From Ricinus communis (taxonomy: Eukaryota > Streptophyta > Magnoliopsida > Malpighiales > Euphorbiaceae), in contig NC_063258.1 of NCBI RefSeq assembly GCF_019578655.1, positions 4,695,283-4,759,282 of the forward strand: a stretch of 64,000 nt of DNA. The letters run 5' to 3'. The first letter of the stretch is position 1. Every line of letters begins with the position of its first letter. Of the stretch, positions 1 through 12,479 are shown piece by piece. The notes beneath the pieces were generated by a model. The model was not told the DNA's origin. It made no database searches and saw only the letters and a list, made by a program, of their open reading frames with translations. Position numbers and translations under genes: made by a program.

Positions 1-2728
1 AACAGCTTAGGGGGCCATTCTGATAATGAAATGACTACTAAGAATAGATGAAAACTGATTATTGTTTGCTCTCAAGTTAGCCAATATAGAAGGTTTGGTT
101 ATGCAATATTGTTGACACTCTTATTCTCTCTAAATCCCCTTCCAGCAGTGTTTGTAGGATGAAGAGATACAAGAGACTTTTAAAATCTGAAATTACTGGT
201 TTTCTACAATACTTTTCTCGGTCCAAGATCTTAGAAATTAAATTGCAGTCTTTAGAAATCTGCAAGTTGATGAAGATGTTTCATTCTCATTTTTAGAAGT
301 TGTTTTCCACTTGTGCTTATAGGTTTAATGGAGGGGTCAATCTTTAACTTGGCCTGCAAAGTCTATATGAACCTACTCAAAGATGGAGCCAAAACTTAAA
401 CTAAACCCAAATTTAAATAAAAGAAACTTGAGGTTGAGTAATCAGTCATAAAAAATTTAAATGCTTGTTGAATTAAATTATTGTTAAAACAGAAAAGAAA
501 ATGATGTTATTGAAATTCGAAATCTATCTCTGTAATCCTCAAGGTTATTACATTTTTCATTTTCATTTCTGGAAAGGAAATTTACCCTGTCATATATGTA
601 CTTCAATCATTTATGCTTTAGTGATTCTGGTAAACTCACTACTATGTTCAATTCTCTAATATTTTATTTTTATTTCCTTTTTGAGCTTAGGCTGCTAGAC
701 TCTTTTATCTTGGCTAAATTACTATTTTCTTCATGAGGTTTGGCATAATGCACCAACTGGCCCCTGTTTCTAAAATCAATTAAAATGTCCCTATATTTTA
801 CTCCTTTTTTACTAAAGCATTCTTCCATTATAATTTAATACAGGAGGTGCATTAGGAAACAAAATGGTTAATGCCCAAAGATAATTATCTACTTACAAGA
901 TCACCCTCCCATGCTAAAGTAGAATGACTTTGAGTAACATCCACTAATTAATAGTTAAAGAAATGATAATTCATTAATAAATCTGATGCCTATTTGAACT
1001 TGAATAAATTAATGAGTAAGAACATTAAGAGCAACTTAAAATTGATATATCTTTGAGCTATATCCTAAGTTGCTCAAGTTGAAAGCCCTAAGGCAAGATT
1101 GCTGGTATGTTCCCTTTGTAAAGGCTGAAAATCCTTTTAGAACTCTATTTTGCACAATGTTTTGGCATTGAATTTCTTATAAATCAAGTGATGAACATTT
1201 TTTGGTTTTAACTTTTCATCATGGGCAAAGAATGTATAGGGTGAAAAGATTTAATTGATAAACTGAAAGAAATATATAACCTTGCAATGATAACTGGAGG
1301 GAGAAGTAGACCGTGGGCAGAGGTAGGATGGAAATTTTGAGTGGCCCAAAGTTATTGTTTCAATTGAACAATGCATCGATGTAAAGGACTTTCCTGTTTA
1401 TGACAAAAAGATATAAAGATTTAATGTGTTCCAAAACTTTGCAAGTGTTTAACTAATTAAAATTTTCATTCTTATAATGTATTGGATTAAAAGCAAAGAT
1501 AAAGCAATCGAGAGCCTAAAATAAAATATATAACAAATCATGATCATTGACCAAAAGAAGTTATTGATATAGAATTATTATACAAGTTTCACATAACTAA
1601 TCTGAAAGCAACTATATATATCATTTATTTGTCACGTCTTATTTGCCATTTGTGACAGGGATAGTCTAGTAATATTAAATGCTAAATTGAGTACTAGATG
1701 GAAAATAGTCAATAACTATATTAATTGATTAATCAACTAAGCTCATTATTCACTAAGAAAGTGAAAAAAAGTATTTGAATCTGAAATAATTACTCTTTAA
1801 CCGCATATTTGGAAGAAAGCTATTTTTAAAATTATTTTTCATCCTTGCGCAATCAAATATGTCAACTATTCGAAGATCACTAAAATAGATTTCACTATAT
1901 ATAATGCTGACAAGTCTAATTAAAATGAAATTATTTTTTCTTTTCCCATATTTACCTTCATCAAGTATTGATAATATTAAATAAAGGCTTAAGCTAATTA
2001 TTTGAACAGTCTAAACATGCATTTCTTTATAGAATTACAATTGAGTTTTTTTTTTTAAGTTATATATGTATTAATATTAAATATAATTCATTAATGAATT
2101 TAATAAAAACTTAGTAAAGATTTTACTAAGTGATATATAATTTTAAATGATTTAAATAAAAAAAAAATTTATAAGTTTTTCATGCATGATATTGACATGA
2201 CTTTTTTAAATGTAAAATTTATGAATTTAGTAAACTCTATGAATATTGTTTTTATATATAATGCAATTTTAAATAGCAAAATAAATACCAAGGTGATTCT
2301 TTTAAAAGTTCTTGTATGATATTATATGTATCTTTTTAGTTTTAGGTTTAAGAATTTTAGAATATAATGTTCAACTAGAATAAAAAAATTTATGAAAAAT
2401 GTAAAACTACAAGTGGCATTAAACTTTTAAAGTGAAAGAAAATTAAAAATTTAAATTTAATTTTTTTTGTTTTAATTAATATTAAATTTAATCTTTTTTT
2501 ATTCAATAATATTTAATTTAAATAAATATCTTTTATTTTAGTTTACAATTAGGTTAAGTACTGAAGATAACTCTTAAATTCTATTATATTAAGGATGTAG
2601 GTAAATAACATAAGACTCAGTTGTTAAATTTCTTAAATTGGTCTTTTATTATTATGTAATGGTGACTTTTGGCAAAGAATGTGCATTTTATTAAAACTCA
2701 AGAGTAATCTCATGGGATTTCAAAAATA
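1..2728. other. AT-rich non-genic stretch
   Basis: I see no gene with recognisable protein similarity, splice structure or RNA signature here. The DNA is strongly AT-rich with many homopolymer runs, and open frames are short and unremarkable. It may include distant introns of the transporter whose terminal exon lies at 10.7 kb, but nothing in the sequence shows that. Confidence 0.6.
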
Positions 2729-3177
2729 ATAGGGTGGACTAGTGTATTTCAGTATAACTAGAGGGGATCATAATAATTTATTCAATACTTAAATAGGATC
2801 AACATGGTCATTTCATATGTCGCTAGGGGCTAAATTATTTCCATTTTAAATGAAAGGGCTTTACAATTAAAAGAATAAAAATTACATGCCATAATGTATT
2901 CATAAAAATAGGGGGTTCGACTAGTGTATTTGAGTTTACCTCAGCAGGGTCATAATTTTCTTACCTAAACATAGTGATTGTGCCTTAGATATAAGCCTCG
3001 ACAAACTCTATTCATCGATAGGTTTTTGGTCCAAGGATAGGATTTTTTCGACTAATGTATTTGAGTTTATCTCAGTAGGGTCATAATTTTCTTACCTAAA
3101 TATAGTGATTGTGCCTTAAATATAAGCCTTGACAAACTCCATTCATCGATAGCTTTTTGGTCCAAGGATAGGATTTT
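2729..3177. repeat. 131-bp tandem duplication with a degenerate third copy
   Basis: Two adjacent copies of about 131 bp lie at 2916-3046 and 3047-3177. Both run from a TTCGACTA start through 'gtgattgtgcctta' to 'ttggtccaaggatagga', with only scattered substitutions between them. A shorter, more diverged copy of the opening part lies at about 2729-2790. This is a local tandem duplication of non-coding DNA; no open frame spans it. Confidence 0.85.
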
Positions 3178-3900
3178 TTTGGATAAATATGTTGCACTCA
3201 GCAATTCATAAATGAAGGCATATCCATTTGCTAAAGTAAAGAAATCCATCCATCTGCATTGCTTTGTTGATTTTGACTAGTTATGGTTTTGAGCTACATA
3301 GATAGAAGAAAAGAAACGGTTTCATTTTTGGAAGTAGTGTACTTGTCTTGTGTGTCATGTCTTAGCGGTCTTAGCTGTGATCGAGATCATAGTCATGTAT
3401 AAGGGAAACTACCTAGAGTGGCCATAATGTAACAATAATGGTCTTAGCTAGTTGTTTAGCGAACTTAAGAAATACGATTATCTAATGAGCATTAACTTGT
3501 TAACGATTACACTTAGTATATGGTTTATAATCATTTTTTGACTTGCTAACAATTGTGTAATGTAGATTCAGATATAGAATAATATACGTAAAAACTAAAC
3601 TCTGTGTATTCTATTATCACGAATATAAATTAGTGTTGCAATTCATTGAAAATTCATTTATAAGTTCTATGTTTATTTTCATTTAAAGTTATTGTAATTG
3701 GTTGTTTGTGGTACATATGTACATTATTTTAGTACTATTGTGAGAAATATTATTATTAATGGATATAAATTTCTTACGAATTAAGTAATCAATAATAAGA
3801 AAAAAAAGGTGAAAACAATAATATAATTTCTTTCACTTGTCTAGTTGTTACTTATTTTAGACTAAACTAGGTTAAGGGCCTGTTTGATTAAACAATAATA

Positions 3901-3955
3901 TAATTTCTCTCTTTCTCTCTCCCTCTCTCACACACACGCGTGCACACACACATAT
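3901..3955. repeat. CT/CA compound microsatellite
   Basis: A run of CT dinucleotides passes into CA dinucleotides, interrupted by a short CGCGTG segment. It is a simple-sequence tract with no coding potential. The rest of 3178-4187 is AT-rich and shows no gene. Confidence 0.85.
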
Positions 3956-4187
3956 ACTTTACTTGAAAGCCATGATCAACTTTCTATTTCTTAAGTAGAC
4001 ATGAAAGGTATTACTAGTTCACCACCCATGGATCAATTTATGGCGGCATGAAAATATGTAGAGTAACAACAAGAGAGTCTTGTTTAAAATGAATAGTACT
4101 AGTGTTTCTTGCTAAGAGCTCCATGTATTTGTTAAAGACTTATTCAATTATTATAATGACCTATCAATTCATTAAATTTATTACATC

Positions 4188-5481
4188 CATAGTTGTTAAA
4201 GGTGCACTTCAAGCTCAAGGTCCGCGAGGCTCTAGCCGGCTTTAAGTCGCATGCGTTAGAGGAGTTGATGAGGTGCAAAAGGCGCACCTCACAAATATTA
4301 AACTAAATATTTATTTTTGACTTTTGATTGAGATTGGGCCACTAATGATAAATAAAAATAAGATGTACAATAAGTCCATCCACCCCTAATTATGTCAAGG
4401 ATATGAAAAGAAGATTCAAGAAGGGTTTCTACAAGTAAAAAAAGAAAGAAGAAAAAAAAGAGAACCTTTAGGAACAACGAGATCTTTCTTTGGACCTTTC
4501 CTTCTCCAAAATGTGCCCGCATCCACACTAAGTGTTAGGACTGAGCAAGTAGTAAAGGCAAAATCATATTCTCAAAACAGGGCTAATACTCTAGTACTTA
4601 GAGATGAGGAAGAGAAAGCTGAAAGTGACGATGAGGAAATTAATGAAGAAGAAAATGATGATGGTTAGTAGTCTACAGAAGATCTATAGGTATTACTAGT
4701 TTTTCTTATTCATGTGTGTTCTGCGTGAATATTAACAATTTAATTCGTTATCACTCATACAAAAGAAAACTATTTTTAAATTTAGCGTCATAAGCACTTC
4801 TAGTATTAAGGTAATGGCATGATCTTCAAAATAATAGTAGATTCATTTGCAAATCTATATTAACTCTGTAGTTATATATAACTAAAAAATATACTAAGTA
4901 CAAAGAATAAAAAGAAATTTGCATTTTATTTATTTTATTAAATTCTTCTTGTTGAAAATACTAATTGAGTTGGACTTTTATAACTAGACTTAATTATATT
5001 TAATGACTGAAATCCCTAATTGAGTTAGACTTCTAATGTTAGATTTATACTAAATGAATTATTGATTATTAATTAAATTAAATTAATAAATGACCAAATT
5101 AACCTAATTAATTAAAGAACTAGTAATGGCCTAGCAGTAAATTTTTCTATTCCCTCATTTTCCCCCTCTCTCTTTGCACTTTTATATTTGTTATAATAGT
5201 TATGGTTTCTGTTTCTTGAACATGTTCCTCTGCAGTTTTCATTTTGAATTTAGAAAATAGATATTTTAAATAAGTCTATGTTTGTGTATGTATTTTAGTT
5301 TAGATTTGGAAAACATTGACACCAAATTTATGATTTTATCCATGTACTCTGTTAAAAGTCTCATTAGCTTTACTATATCAAATTAAATCATTTTTTCGCT
5401 CCTCACATCGGTAAGGCATGCACTTGCGCTTAGGTTCCAGGACCCTCTCTGCACCTTGATACTGCATCTTTGACAACTATG
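4188..5481. mobile_element. Non-autonomous TIR DNA transposon (candidate)
   Basis: The left end reads 'catagttgttaaaggtg' and the right end, reverse-complemented, reads 'catagttgtcaaagatg': 17-bp terminal inverted repeats with two mismatches, 1.29 kb apart. GC-rich subterminal segments with GCGC/GGTGC motifs sit just inside both ends, against an AT-rich interior. This fits non-autonomous hAT-like or related elements in plants. I see no transposase frame and no clean target-site duplication, so superfamily and exact ends are uncertain. Confidence 0.5.
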
Positions 5482-5564
5482 TTAAGTGCAGTCTGAGTGT
5501 GGAAGACTGTCTATTGTAAAACAAAAGGTTAAAGGTGAATGAGTTTTAATTACTCAGTACCACG

Positions 5565-5790
5565 TCATGTGGTCGAGTGGTACAAGTGAGGTGGGTTGTC
5601 TACTTCCATCCTTTGCTATTTGGAGATCAGAGATAAATTACGGTGTCAAAGAACCTTCTTGGGCTTGGAAATCCAATTCATCCTCCATGGCTCCTTCTTC
5701 GGCCGCAGTTGAATCAAATTAAGCTGGTTAGATAGAGTAAGGATAGATACTCATTCCCCTTGAAATAAAAAGAATTCCCTGCTGCTATAA
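5565..5790 (+). mobile_element. tRNA-derived SINE (candidate)
   Basis: The segment opens with 'gtggtcgagtggtacaag', close to the internal A box of tRNA-like RNA polymerase III promoters. A weak B-box-like stretch ('ggagatcagag') follows about 45 bp later, then a tRNA-unrelated body ending near 'gatagagtaaggataga'. Overall size of about 200 bp fits a plant SINE. I could not identify a target-site duplication or a family. Confidence 0.35.
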
Positions 5791-8097
5791 GACCGAATTT
5801 TTTGGCAAAGAATCTTAAATTTAGTGCCAGAATCAACATTCAGTAACAATATGGTAACAGCCATTATAGATAAGAAAAATTACATCCTTTACAAAATAAG
5901 GTTCTTATCAAATGATATAGTCATTGACATTTCATGCTTCAGTAAGCAAATTTAAGGAGCATTTTAATTTGATACCAGAAACACAAGTGTTTCATCCAAA
6001 ATCTGATGGGGGCAGTAGTAATCAGCCTTTTATTTTTTATAAGATATTGTGTTAGTTCTATTAAATGACTTCTTGAATTCATTTTTTTTATGTATTTTAG
6101 GAGGTTCAAATATGTGTTGGTTTTAGCTAAATAGGCGAGATTTTTCTATGTTTTGCTGATCTGGTAATGTGTTGTTGAACTGGACAGCATATATCCATTA
6201 TATGCAGAGATAAGAATTTTACCTCGCTTGACGAGTAACTTGTGTGCATTACGAAACCTATATCCCCTTCTTTCCTCTTGAGTTTTGGTAGACTGAAAAT
6301 ATATCTCTTATGCTAAAAACTTGAGTTATATGAATTTGTGAAAACTTTTATATCATGAAACATATGCCATTTATTGTGCGATTCTATAGTTTTTCCCCCT
6401 TAAAATTTCAACAAATTGTATTTGAAATTTAATACACATGCTAATATGTTAAATGATAAGTATTAAATTGTGAATAAAACAAGGATACATCTACTTGGCC
6501 AGAGTTTTCTTTTTCGTATTCCTTTCTTTTCCTAATGGCTGGGATGGGCATTGCAAAAATCTGTTGCGCTCTGTCTCGCTGCTTTGTTGTTTCTTGTTAT
6601 ATAATGCAACTCGCATGTAAACTTGAGAACCTCAAAGTGAATTCCATTTTGTGTAACGTCAAGAACAATGGATATTATTATGACATTCATAGATATATTT
6701 TGAGATATAAGCAGTTTAACTTGTACAGAAGTCAAGTTTAATATTTAGATTGGCCATAAAGCATAATAAACCTATGCTTGGCTGGTTAGATAAAGATATA
6801 TAAATATAATGAAGTTGATTAAAAATGTGAAGAATACTAGGTAAAGATGCAGAAGGTAGAGTCTTTAGTTTGTACACTTTTGGTACACTAACGTGCAAAG
6901 TTAATTACTTGAAATTTGAGCATCTAAGCAAGAATGAAAATAATAGGCATCCAAAAGCAATGCTTGAAGTTGTTTCAATTTTTAGTAAGTTCTTGATAAG
7001 AAAGGGAGCTATATTAAGAAAGAACAGAAGAGGAATCCAAGCAAGAAATAACTAAAATCATAAAACATAAATTGGAAAATACTAAGAGAGCAAGTCCCTT
7101 AAGCTCAGTAATGCTTAGACATCCCCTTAAAAGCCCTTAAAGCATGAGCCCGCATAGAAATTAATAGAACATTCTTATCGTAGAACAATGAAACAAAATT
7201 TTGCTTTAACCTTTACACAGATCGTTTCCGTGTTAGATTAGCAAAACTTTCAAGGATTCTTGCCCGATCCAATGCTTGTAAAGGAACTGAAGAGGCAATG
7301 CCAAATTGCCAATGTCACCTAACAATAGAATGCAAAGGATAAGACTCATTGACTAAGGACAACTTGCATGATTGCATATTTACTCTAGATTCTAAGTTTA
7401 TAAGAAAAAATAAGTGCAAATTAGGGTAAACTCGAATTTGTAATCAAATTTAAGATATTGGCATCACACCTAAGGCTCTCTTCAACATCACAACTACAGT
7501 TGGATTGCAGCATGCCGTCTGAAGCCGTGTATCTGCTGAAATTTTATTAGGCTGGAAAACTGAATTATAAGCACTCATAATATAGACCACAAACTAATTT
7601 AAACCATTGAAGAGATTATGTAACGAAACTATAAACTAGGATGGTTAATCTATATTAAACTAACTAGGAGTTAAATAAGACTTTTAAATAGAATAAAAAC
7701 TCTTAAAAGTTTGTAGATAAGCAGAAGACGAAGTACATTAAAATATATCTTGAAGCTTAAATTATCACCATGAACTAATTTATTTTTTACACCTTGAAAG
7801 GTGACTTAAAAAGAGTATTCAACAATACCCCAAGTAAACCCTATATGACATATAGACTAGTTCTAAGTTGTTTTAATTTTCTATACTTCTCTTTTTTCGA
7901 GTTTCTTGTCATTTGCATCACTCTCCCTTGGTTAAAGATGACTTGACCTCCGGTTTTGAAATGCTTTCTTATTAGAATTGATTACTTCTTCACCTGCATC
8001 CTTAGTATTAAGAAATCAAAATTCTATGCATGGCATTGTTTGCTATAATAATGTCCATTGCTTGAATTCCAATGAGATGTAGCACAAATTCAGCATT
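5791..8097. other. Non-genic stretch
   Basis: No gene is recognisable. Overlapping short frames on both strands at 6.5-7.05 kb have no splice context and no familiar motif. Composition is AT-rich throughout. Confidence 0.5.
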
Positions 8098-9535
8098 TGT
8101 TAGGAATTAGTTAAGGATTTACATCAAAGATTGCAGTGGTGAAAAACAAAAATTTCAATTTCTAAAGTGGATCTCATTTATTCTATTAATCATAAAACAA
8201 GTAGTTTAGGAATCCATACCTTGTTGGCTCAGCCTAGGGGAGTTCTTTGACCTTCAAATTCTTATTTGATGATGTAATTAGGTTGATCTTGATCCCTATC
8301 CACCCAACTGTGCAGATTCCTAGGTATTCAGCCGAGCTATTTCAAATTCTTGATCTTCTGAAAGATTAATTGGAGAGGAATGTAGAGGAAAAGTGCTAGC
8401 TTCAAGCAATTATTAATCTCGAGTATGAATAATCAAATTGATGAAATTCTCAAAATCAAGATAAATAACTACACTTCCTTACTCTTACAGTGGCTTGCTT
8501 ATGGGCTTGGATTAATATAAAACACATGTAGCCCTATTATTCGATCCTCATGGCTGAATTATATGACTCATTTAATGTATATTTTAACTAACATTTAATC
8601 AGGCACACATTAATTTAAATCTAAACTTAAGTTCATTTTAATCTCAACTTAAATGCTTAACTGTATGTAACTTAATATGTTCTGAACATGAATATGAGTT
8701 ATGAATTAAATACTTTTAATTTATTATTAATTTCCTAATTTTTTAAAACATATTCATAAATCAAGATTGATATCTAGCAATATGTTATGACCAGAAAAAA
8801 TGTATAAGAAGTACTAATGCAATTTCGATTAGTCTTTTGTAGACAATCTATCTAGTGTAATTCAATTCCTTCATTATCTTTTATGCCAACTTATCGAGTA
8901 TGGATTCAAGTGCCAACTCTATAATACAATTCATTATATTTGTCCTTGATGAAATGCATTTAATAATTGAATAAGATCTATAAAACGCTTTCTATAATTT
9001 GATTCATACAACCTTAACTAAGGATTTAGGTGTTAATACATATAAAAACACAATAGGGTAAGGTCCGTAATATATTATTGTGGTTAATGAATTCTTTATG
9101 GCTAACTCACTATCTCGATATGACTTATGACCAATTATTATCCCATGAGCCTAACTTGGAGAGAAAAACAGAAGATAACGTTATTTAAAACATAACAGTC
9201 CTCATTGATACATGGCTTATCTTAATTTTGAGGATCATTACTTACACAATCGATCTTATATAGTAAATATTCAATAGACACATAGGTTGACTTATCTGTG
9301 GATTAATCTATGAGGATCTTGTTCAATGAACTTTTCTTGTTACAAGCATTCACATATTTATCTAGGATACTAATCCATAATTATAATCACTTTGTAATTT
9401 TCCTTACTAAGTATAGTTATTTCACAGACTATCTCTATTAACTTGATCATAACATTATAAAGAATTTAGTAGAATGAAAATAATGCATTTATTCATAATT
9501 GTATGCTAACAATTAATTGGATTTAGGGCATACAC
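8098..9535 (-). mobile_element. Solo-LTR-like segment of a copia-type retrotransposon
   Basis: Read on the minus strand, the segment opens with 'tgtatgccctaaatcc', a start typical of a class of large plant Ty1/copia LTRs. It runs about 1.4 kb and closes with 'aactaattcctaaca', giving TG...CA termini. No primer-binding site, coding region or partner LTR is visible on either side, so it would be a solo LTR or LTR fragment. I found no matching target duplication, so the ends are approximate. Confidence 0.45.
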
Positions 9536-10680
9536 TAATAATTAATATTTTTGGCATCTTGAATAATGCAGTCAAAAGATCTTTATTCCCTTCTATCTTC
9601 TTTATTCTCTTTCAGATCACACCTATCCTTGCATCTGGATATGCCATAAAGTTCAGTTTGTTGAATGTTTTCTTTTGTTATAGTTATTAGTCAATGTCAT
9701 AGAAATGAGCATAGTTGTGTGCCTTAAAATAGGACTGTTTAACTTTTTTGCCATCACATATGCAACGCCCTTATAGCAGTCAAATTCTCCAATGGTTAAT
9801 TAAATATTTCTAATAAGATTTTCTTCACTCTTCTTATTTCTCTAATTGACATTCTCAACATGTGATTTCTTGCTTTCACACTTAAAATTAACAATTTTAG
9901 ATCATTAGTTTTATCACAAGTATGCTGTTTTGCATCCTCTGATTCCCAATTTTTGGCTTCAGGTTGCTGAATTTAACCCACTTTCCTTCCAGCTACTCGT
10001 TTTCTCATTTTTACTTTCAGTTTGCAGTTTTTCTTTCTATACATGCTTCATTATCCTTTATGTTTGTTATCTATATCTTTGGAATTTTTTAGTCTCTTTC
10101 TTCTATTCTAAAATATGTTTTATTCTTTGAGTCAGGAAATATCGACTTCTTATCATGTAGAGTTTGCCTAATTGTCTTGAATTCATAATATAAGGCAAGA
10201 GCGATTTGTCAGGATCTAGTTGTAATTTGACAATTATGCATCTCCTCTATACTTGTGGAGATTGATTTTTAGTCTGCAAGTTTTAGATTCCGTTTCCTAA
10301 AACACGCCATTATTTGAAGCAACAAGCTCCTAGAATCTTGAAAGGCTGATACTTTATTAAAGTAATGTAGGGCGAGTTATATATTAAGCATTATGACCAC
10401 TGATTTAACTTAAATGTTCTCCTCCACTCCAAGTGTTAACTAAGGATAACATTGCTACTTGACAGTGTGTTCCGTGCTTTATGGGGGTTGCGTGAGAAGA
10501 GACAAGCATGTGAATTAACTTGTAGAATGTAACTTTTACTATCATGTTGTTTGATCTAAGTTGCAACAGTAGGCAATGGTATGCACAAATCATTCGTGTA
10601 AAATGTAAATTTGAAAATATTAATACGTTATTTCCTTAGTTCTGTGCTTGGTTCTGAATCATTGATTATTCAATTTGCAG
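9536..10680. other. Presumed intron/upstream DNA of the transporter exon
   Basis: T-rich DNA with several acceptor-like pyrimidine-AG stretches precedes the exon at 10,681. It contains no recognisable transporter coding segment. It is probably intronic if the gene is intact. Confidence 0.4.
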
Positions 10681-10957
10681 GGCAACATCTGCTATTTCAC
10701 ACGTAGTTCTGGGTCAATTCAAAACATGTGTTGTGCTTCTTGGAAATTATTATATCTTTGGCTCCAATCCAGGAGCAACCAGCATTTGTGGTGCATTCAC
10801 AGCCATTGGTGGTATGTCTGGTTACACTTACCTCAATTTACACAATATGAAATCACAAGCGGGGAAAACATCTCCACGGAAGTCATCTCTAACAAAATCT
10901 AGGTTGAGTAGAGAGAACGGAGACAGCCATGATGGATATGGTGGGGAATCCGTGTAG
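10681..10957 (+). CDS. Nucleotide-sugar/triose-phosphate translocator, C-terminal exon only
   Basis: A 'tttgcag' acceptor at 10,680 opens an exon in which the first base completes a codon. The frame from 10,682 to the TAG at 10,957 encodes about 91 residues. It begins ATSAISHVVLGQFKTCVVLLG, then shows the last membrane segments (SICGAFTAIGGMSGYTYLNL) and a basic/polar cytosolic tail. This is the typical end of the plant TPT/DUF250 nucleotide-sugar transporter family, which exchanges nucleotide sugars for UMP/GMP across the Golgi membrane. My recollection of related Arabidopsis proteins points to the UGNT1 group, but the substrate cannot be read from this part. Upstream exons (about eight membrane helices) were not recognised in the preceding 10 kb, so the gene may have very long introns, start outside the window, or be a truncated copy. 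Confidence 0.7.
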
Positions 10958-11345
10958 CATCTTTGTCAATTTCAATTTTGTTTTGTTAATCGAGGGCTTA
11001 ATTTATTGATAATCTTATTTATTTTATCTTATTTACAGTGAAATTTCTAATTTTATGATTAGGGGTCATAGAGCACTGACAGACCATGAGTCTGAAGCAA
11101 ATCCCAGGTTATGACTGACCTGCTTTACTCCTGTGAATAAGTCCAACATTGTATATATTGACGAGTTTGTGATCTTACCGAAATGCAAAATTTGATGATT
11201 TCTCGGTTATGTGTTCCATGTCAGTGCATCGTGGGTATTTGAAGTTCCAAGTTCTTGGGAGACTGGTTTCATGTTAAAATTGTGAAAAATTTAACCTAAT
11301 ATATTTAATTTATGGTGGTAGTAATTAAATGAAAAGACATGAAAA

Positions 11346-11555
11346 TAAAAGCTCTTTTTAGATTCAAAATATCTTCAAAATAGAAAGATGGTTGGTTCTC
11401 GTTCTTTACCTTTTAAAAGTCTTTTTTGATCTTGAAAGATTAATAAAAATCTAAAATTAAATGTTTATAATAAATAACAATAGAAAAAACTTGCGAAGAT
11501 AAAAAATAATAAATAGATACAAGTAGGGTATTTTTTTTTAGATCTAGATTTGCAA

Positions 11556-11628
<73 letters not shown>

Positions 11629-11960
11629 TCCATCGAGATAATAGATTTCTGTATTTCAATTAAATATTATCACATAATAGTTCTTAATATAAATTTTTAT
11701 AATAATACAAGATGACTAAATTGCTCCACGTGAATAGTAATTTTTGGCTAGGCTTTATAAAATAGTCAGTTCATGTATTTCGCTCTTGGGTCTTGACACA
11801 AACACATCTTATTAAGCTTATTTTTTAGTATTTTGCTCTATATTTTTCTCTTTTAACTAATATTATCTAAAATTAGTCAATTAAACTTAATGAGGTAAAA
11901 ATATATATTTTTAATATTTTATATATATAAAATACACAAATAAAACTCTACAATATCCTA
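11346..11960 (+). repeat. Dispersed repeat, copy A
   Basis: This segment aligns over about 600 bp, in direct orientation, with 40,651-41,290. Shared landmarks include 'tttgcaaagatatata', 'acttcttaatataaa'-like stretches, an ACGTG-containing segment and 'tctcttttaactaatatta'. Copy A is expanded by an (AT)n tract. It is likely an LTR or non-autonomous element family; I see no coding capacity. Confidence 0.65.
11559..11624. repeat. (AT)n microsatellite
   Basis: An uninterrupted AT dinucleotide run of about 33 units lies inside dispersed repeat copy A. The matching position in copy B has only a few units, so the run expanded after the copies separated. Confidence 0.95.
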
Positions 11961-12479
11961 AATATATGTATATAATATATACTTATCATATAGTATATGA
12001 TAGATATATAGTAATTCATCAATTTCTTATAGGATTAGGAATATATGTGAAATTATTATAGATTTAGAAATAATTAGATTAATTTTATTAGAATTAGAAA
12101 TTTAATCACTAAATAATTCGATTAGGATTAGAAAGTTAAATTAATTACATGTAGAATTAGGATAAGCTTAACAAAAATATTTTAGTTAGTTCATACTTTT
12201 ATATATACATTATAGATATATAGAAAAAGATTATTTTCTCCATATATAGTCTCTTTTAAGAAAAGAATGTGGATAAAATAAAACCTAATGTTTTGTTGTC
12301 TGAATTTTTGCAAGTTGGAGTCAAAGCATGTTTAGCGGGAGTCAAATTGTGCTAAGTGCCTATGCTCACTCTCTAAGTTATGGTTATGGTTAGATCATGA
12401 TGTTCGCAATGTTGGATATCATCGTTTTCTTCCTTAGTCTTTGAGGCTTTTGCCTTCCTTTTTATATGATACAAATAAA
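11961..12479. other. AT-rich non-genic stretch
   Basis: No gene or clear repeat boundary is visible; short AT-rich motifs only. Confidence 0.5.

Noticed and set aside
10675..10902. Alternative frame over the transporter exon giving a Trp/His-rich protein.
   Set aside because: The overlapping frame from 10,682 has clear transporter-family sequence and a proper acceptor phase.
11465..11659. Minus-strand frame dominated by alternating Ile-Tyr.
   Set aside because: It is the translation of the (AT)n microsatellite, not a protein.
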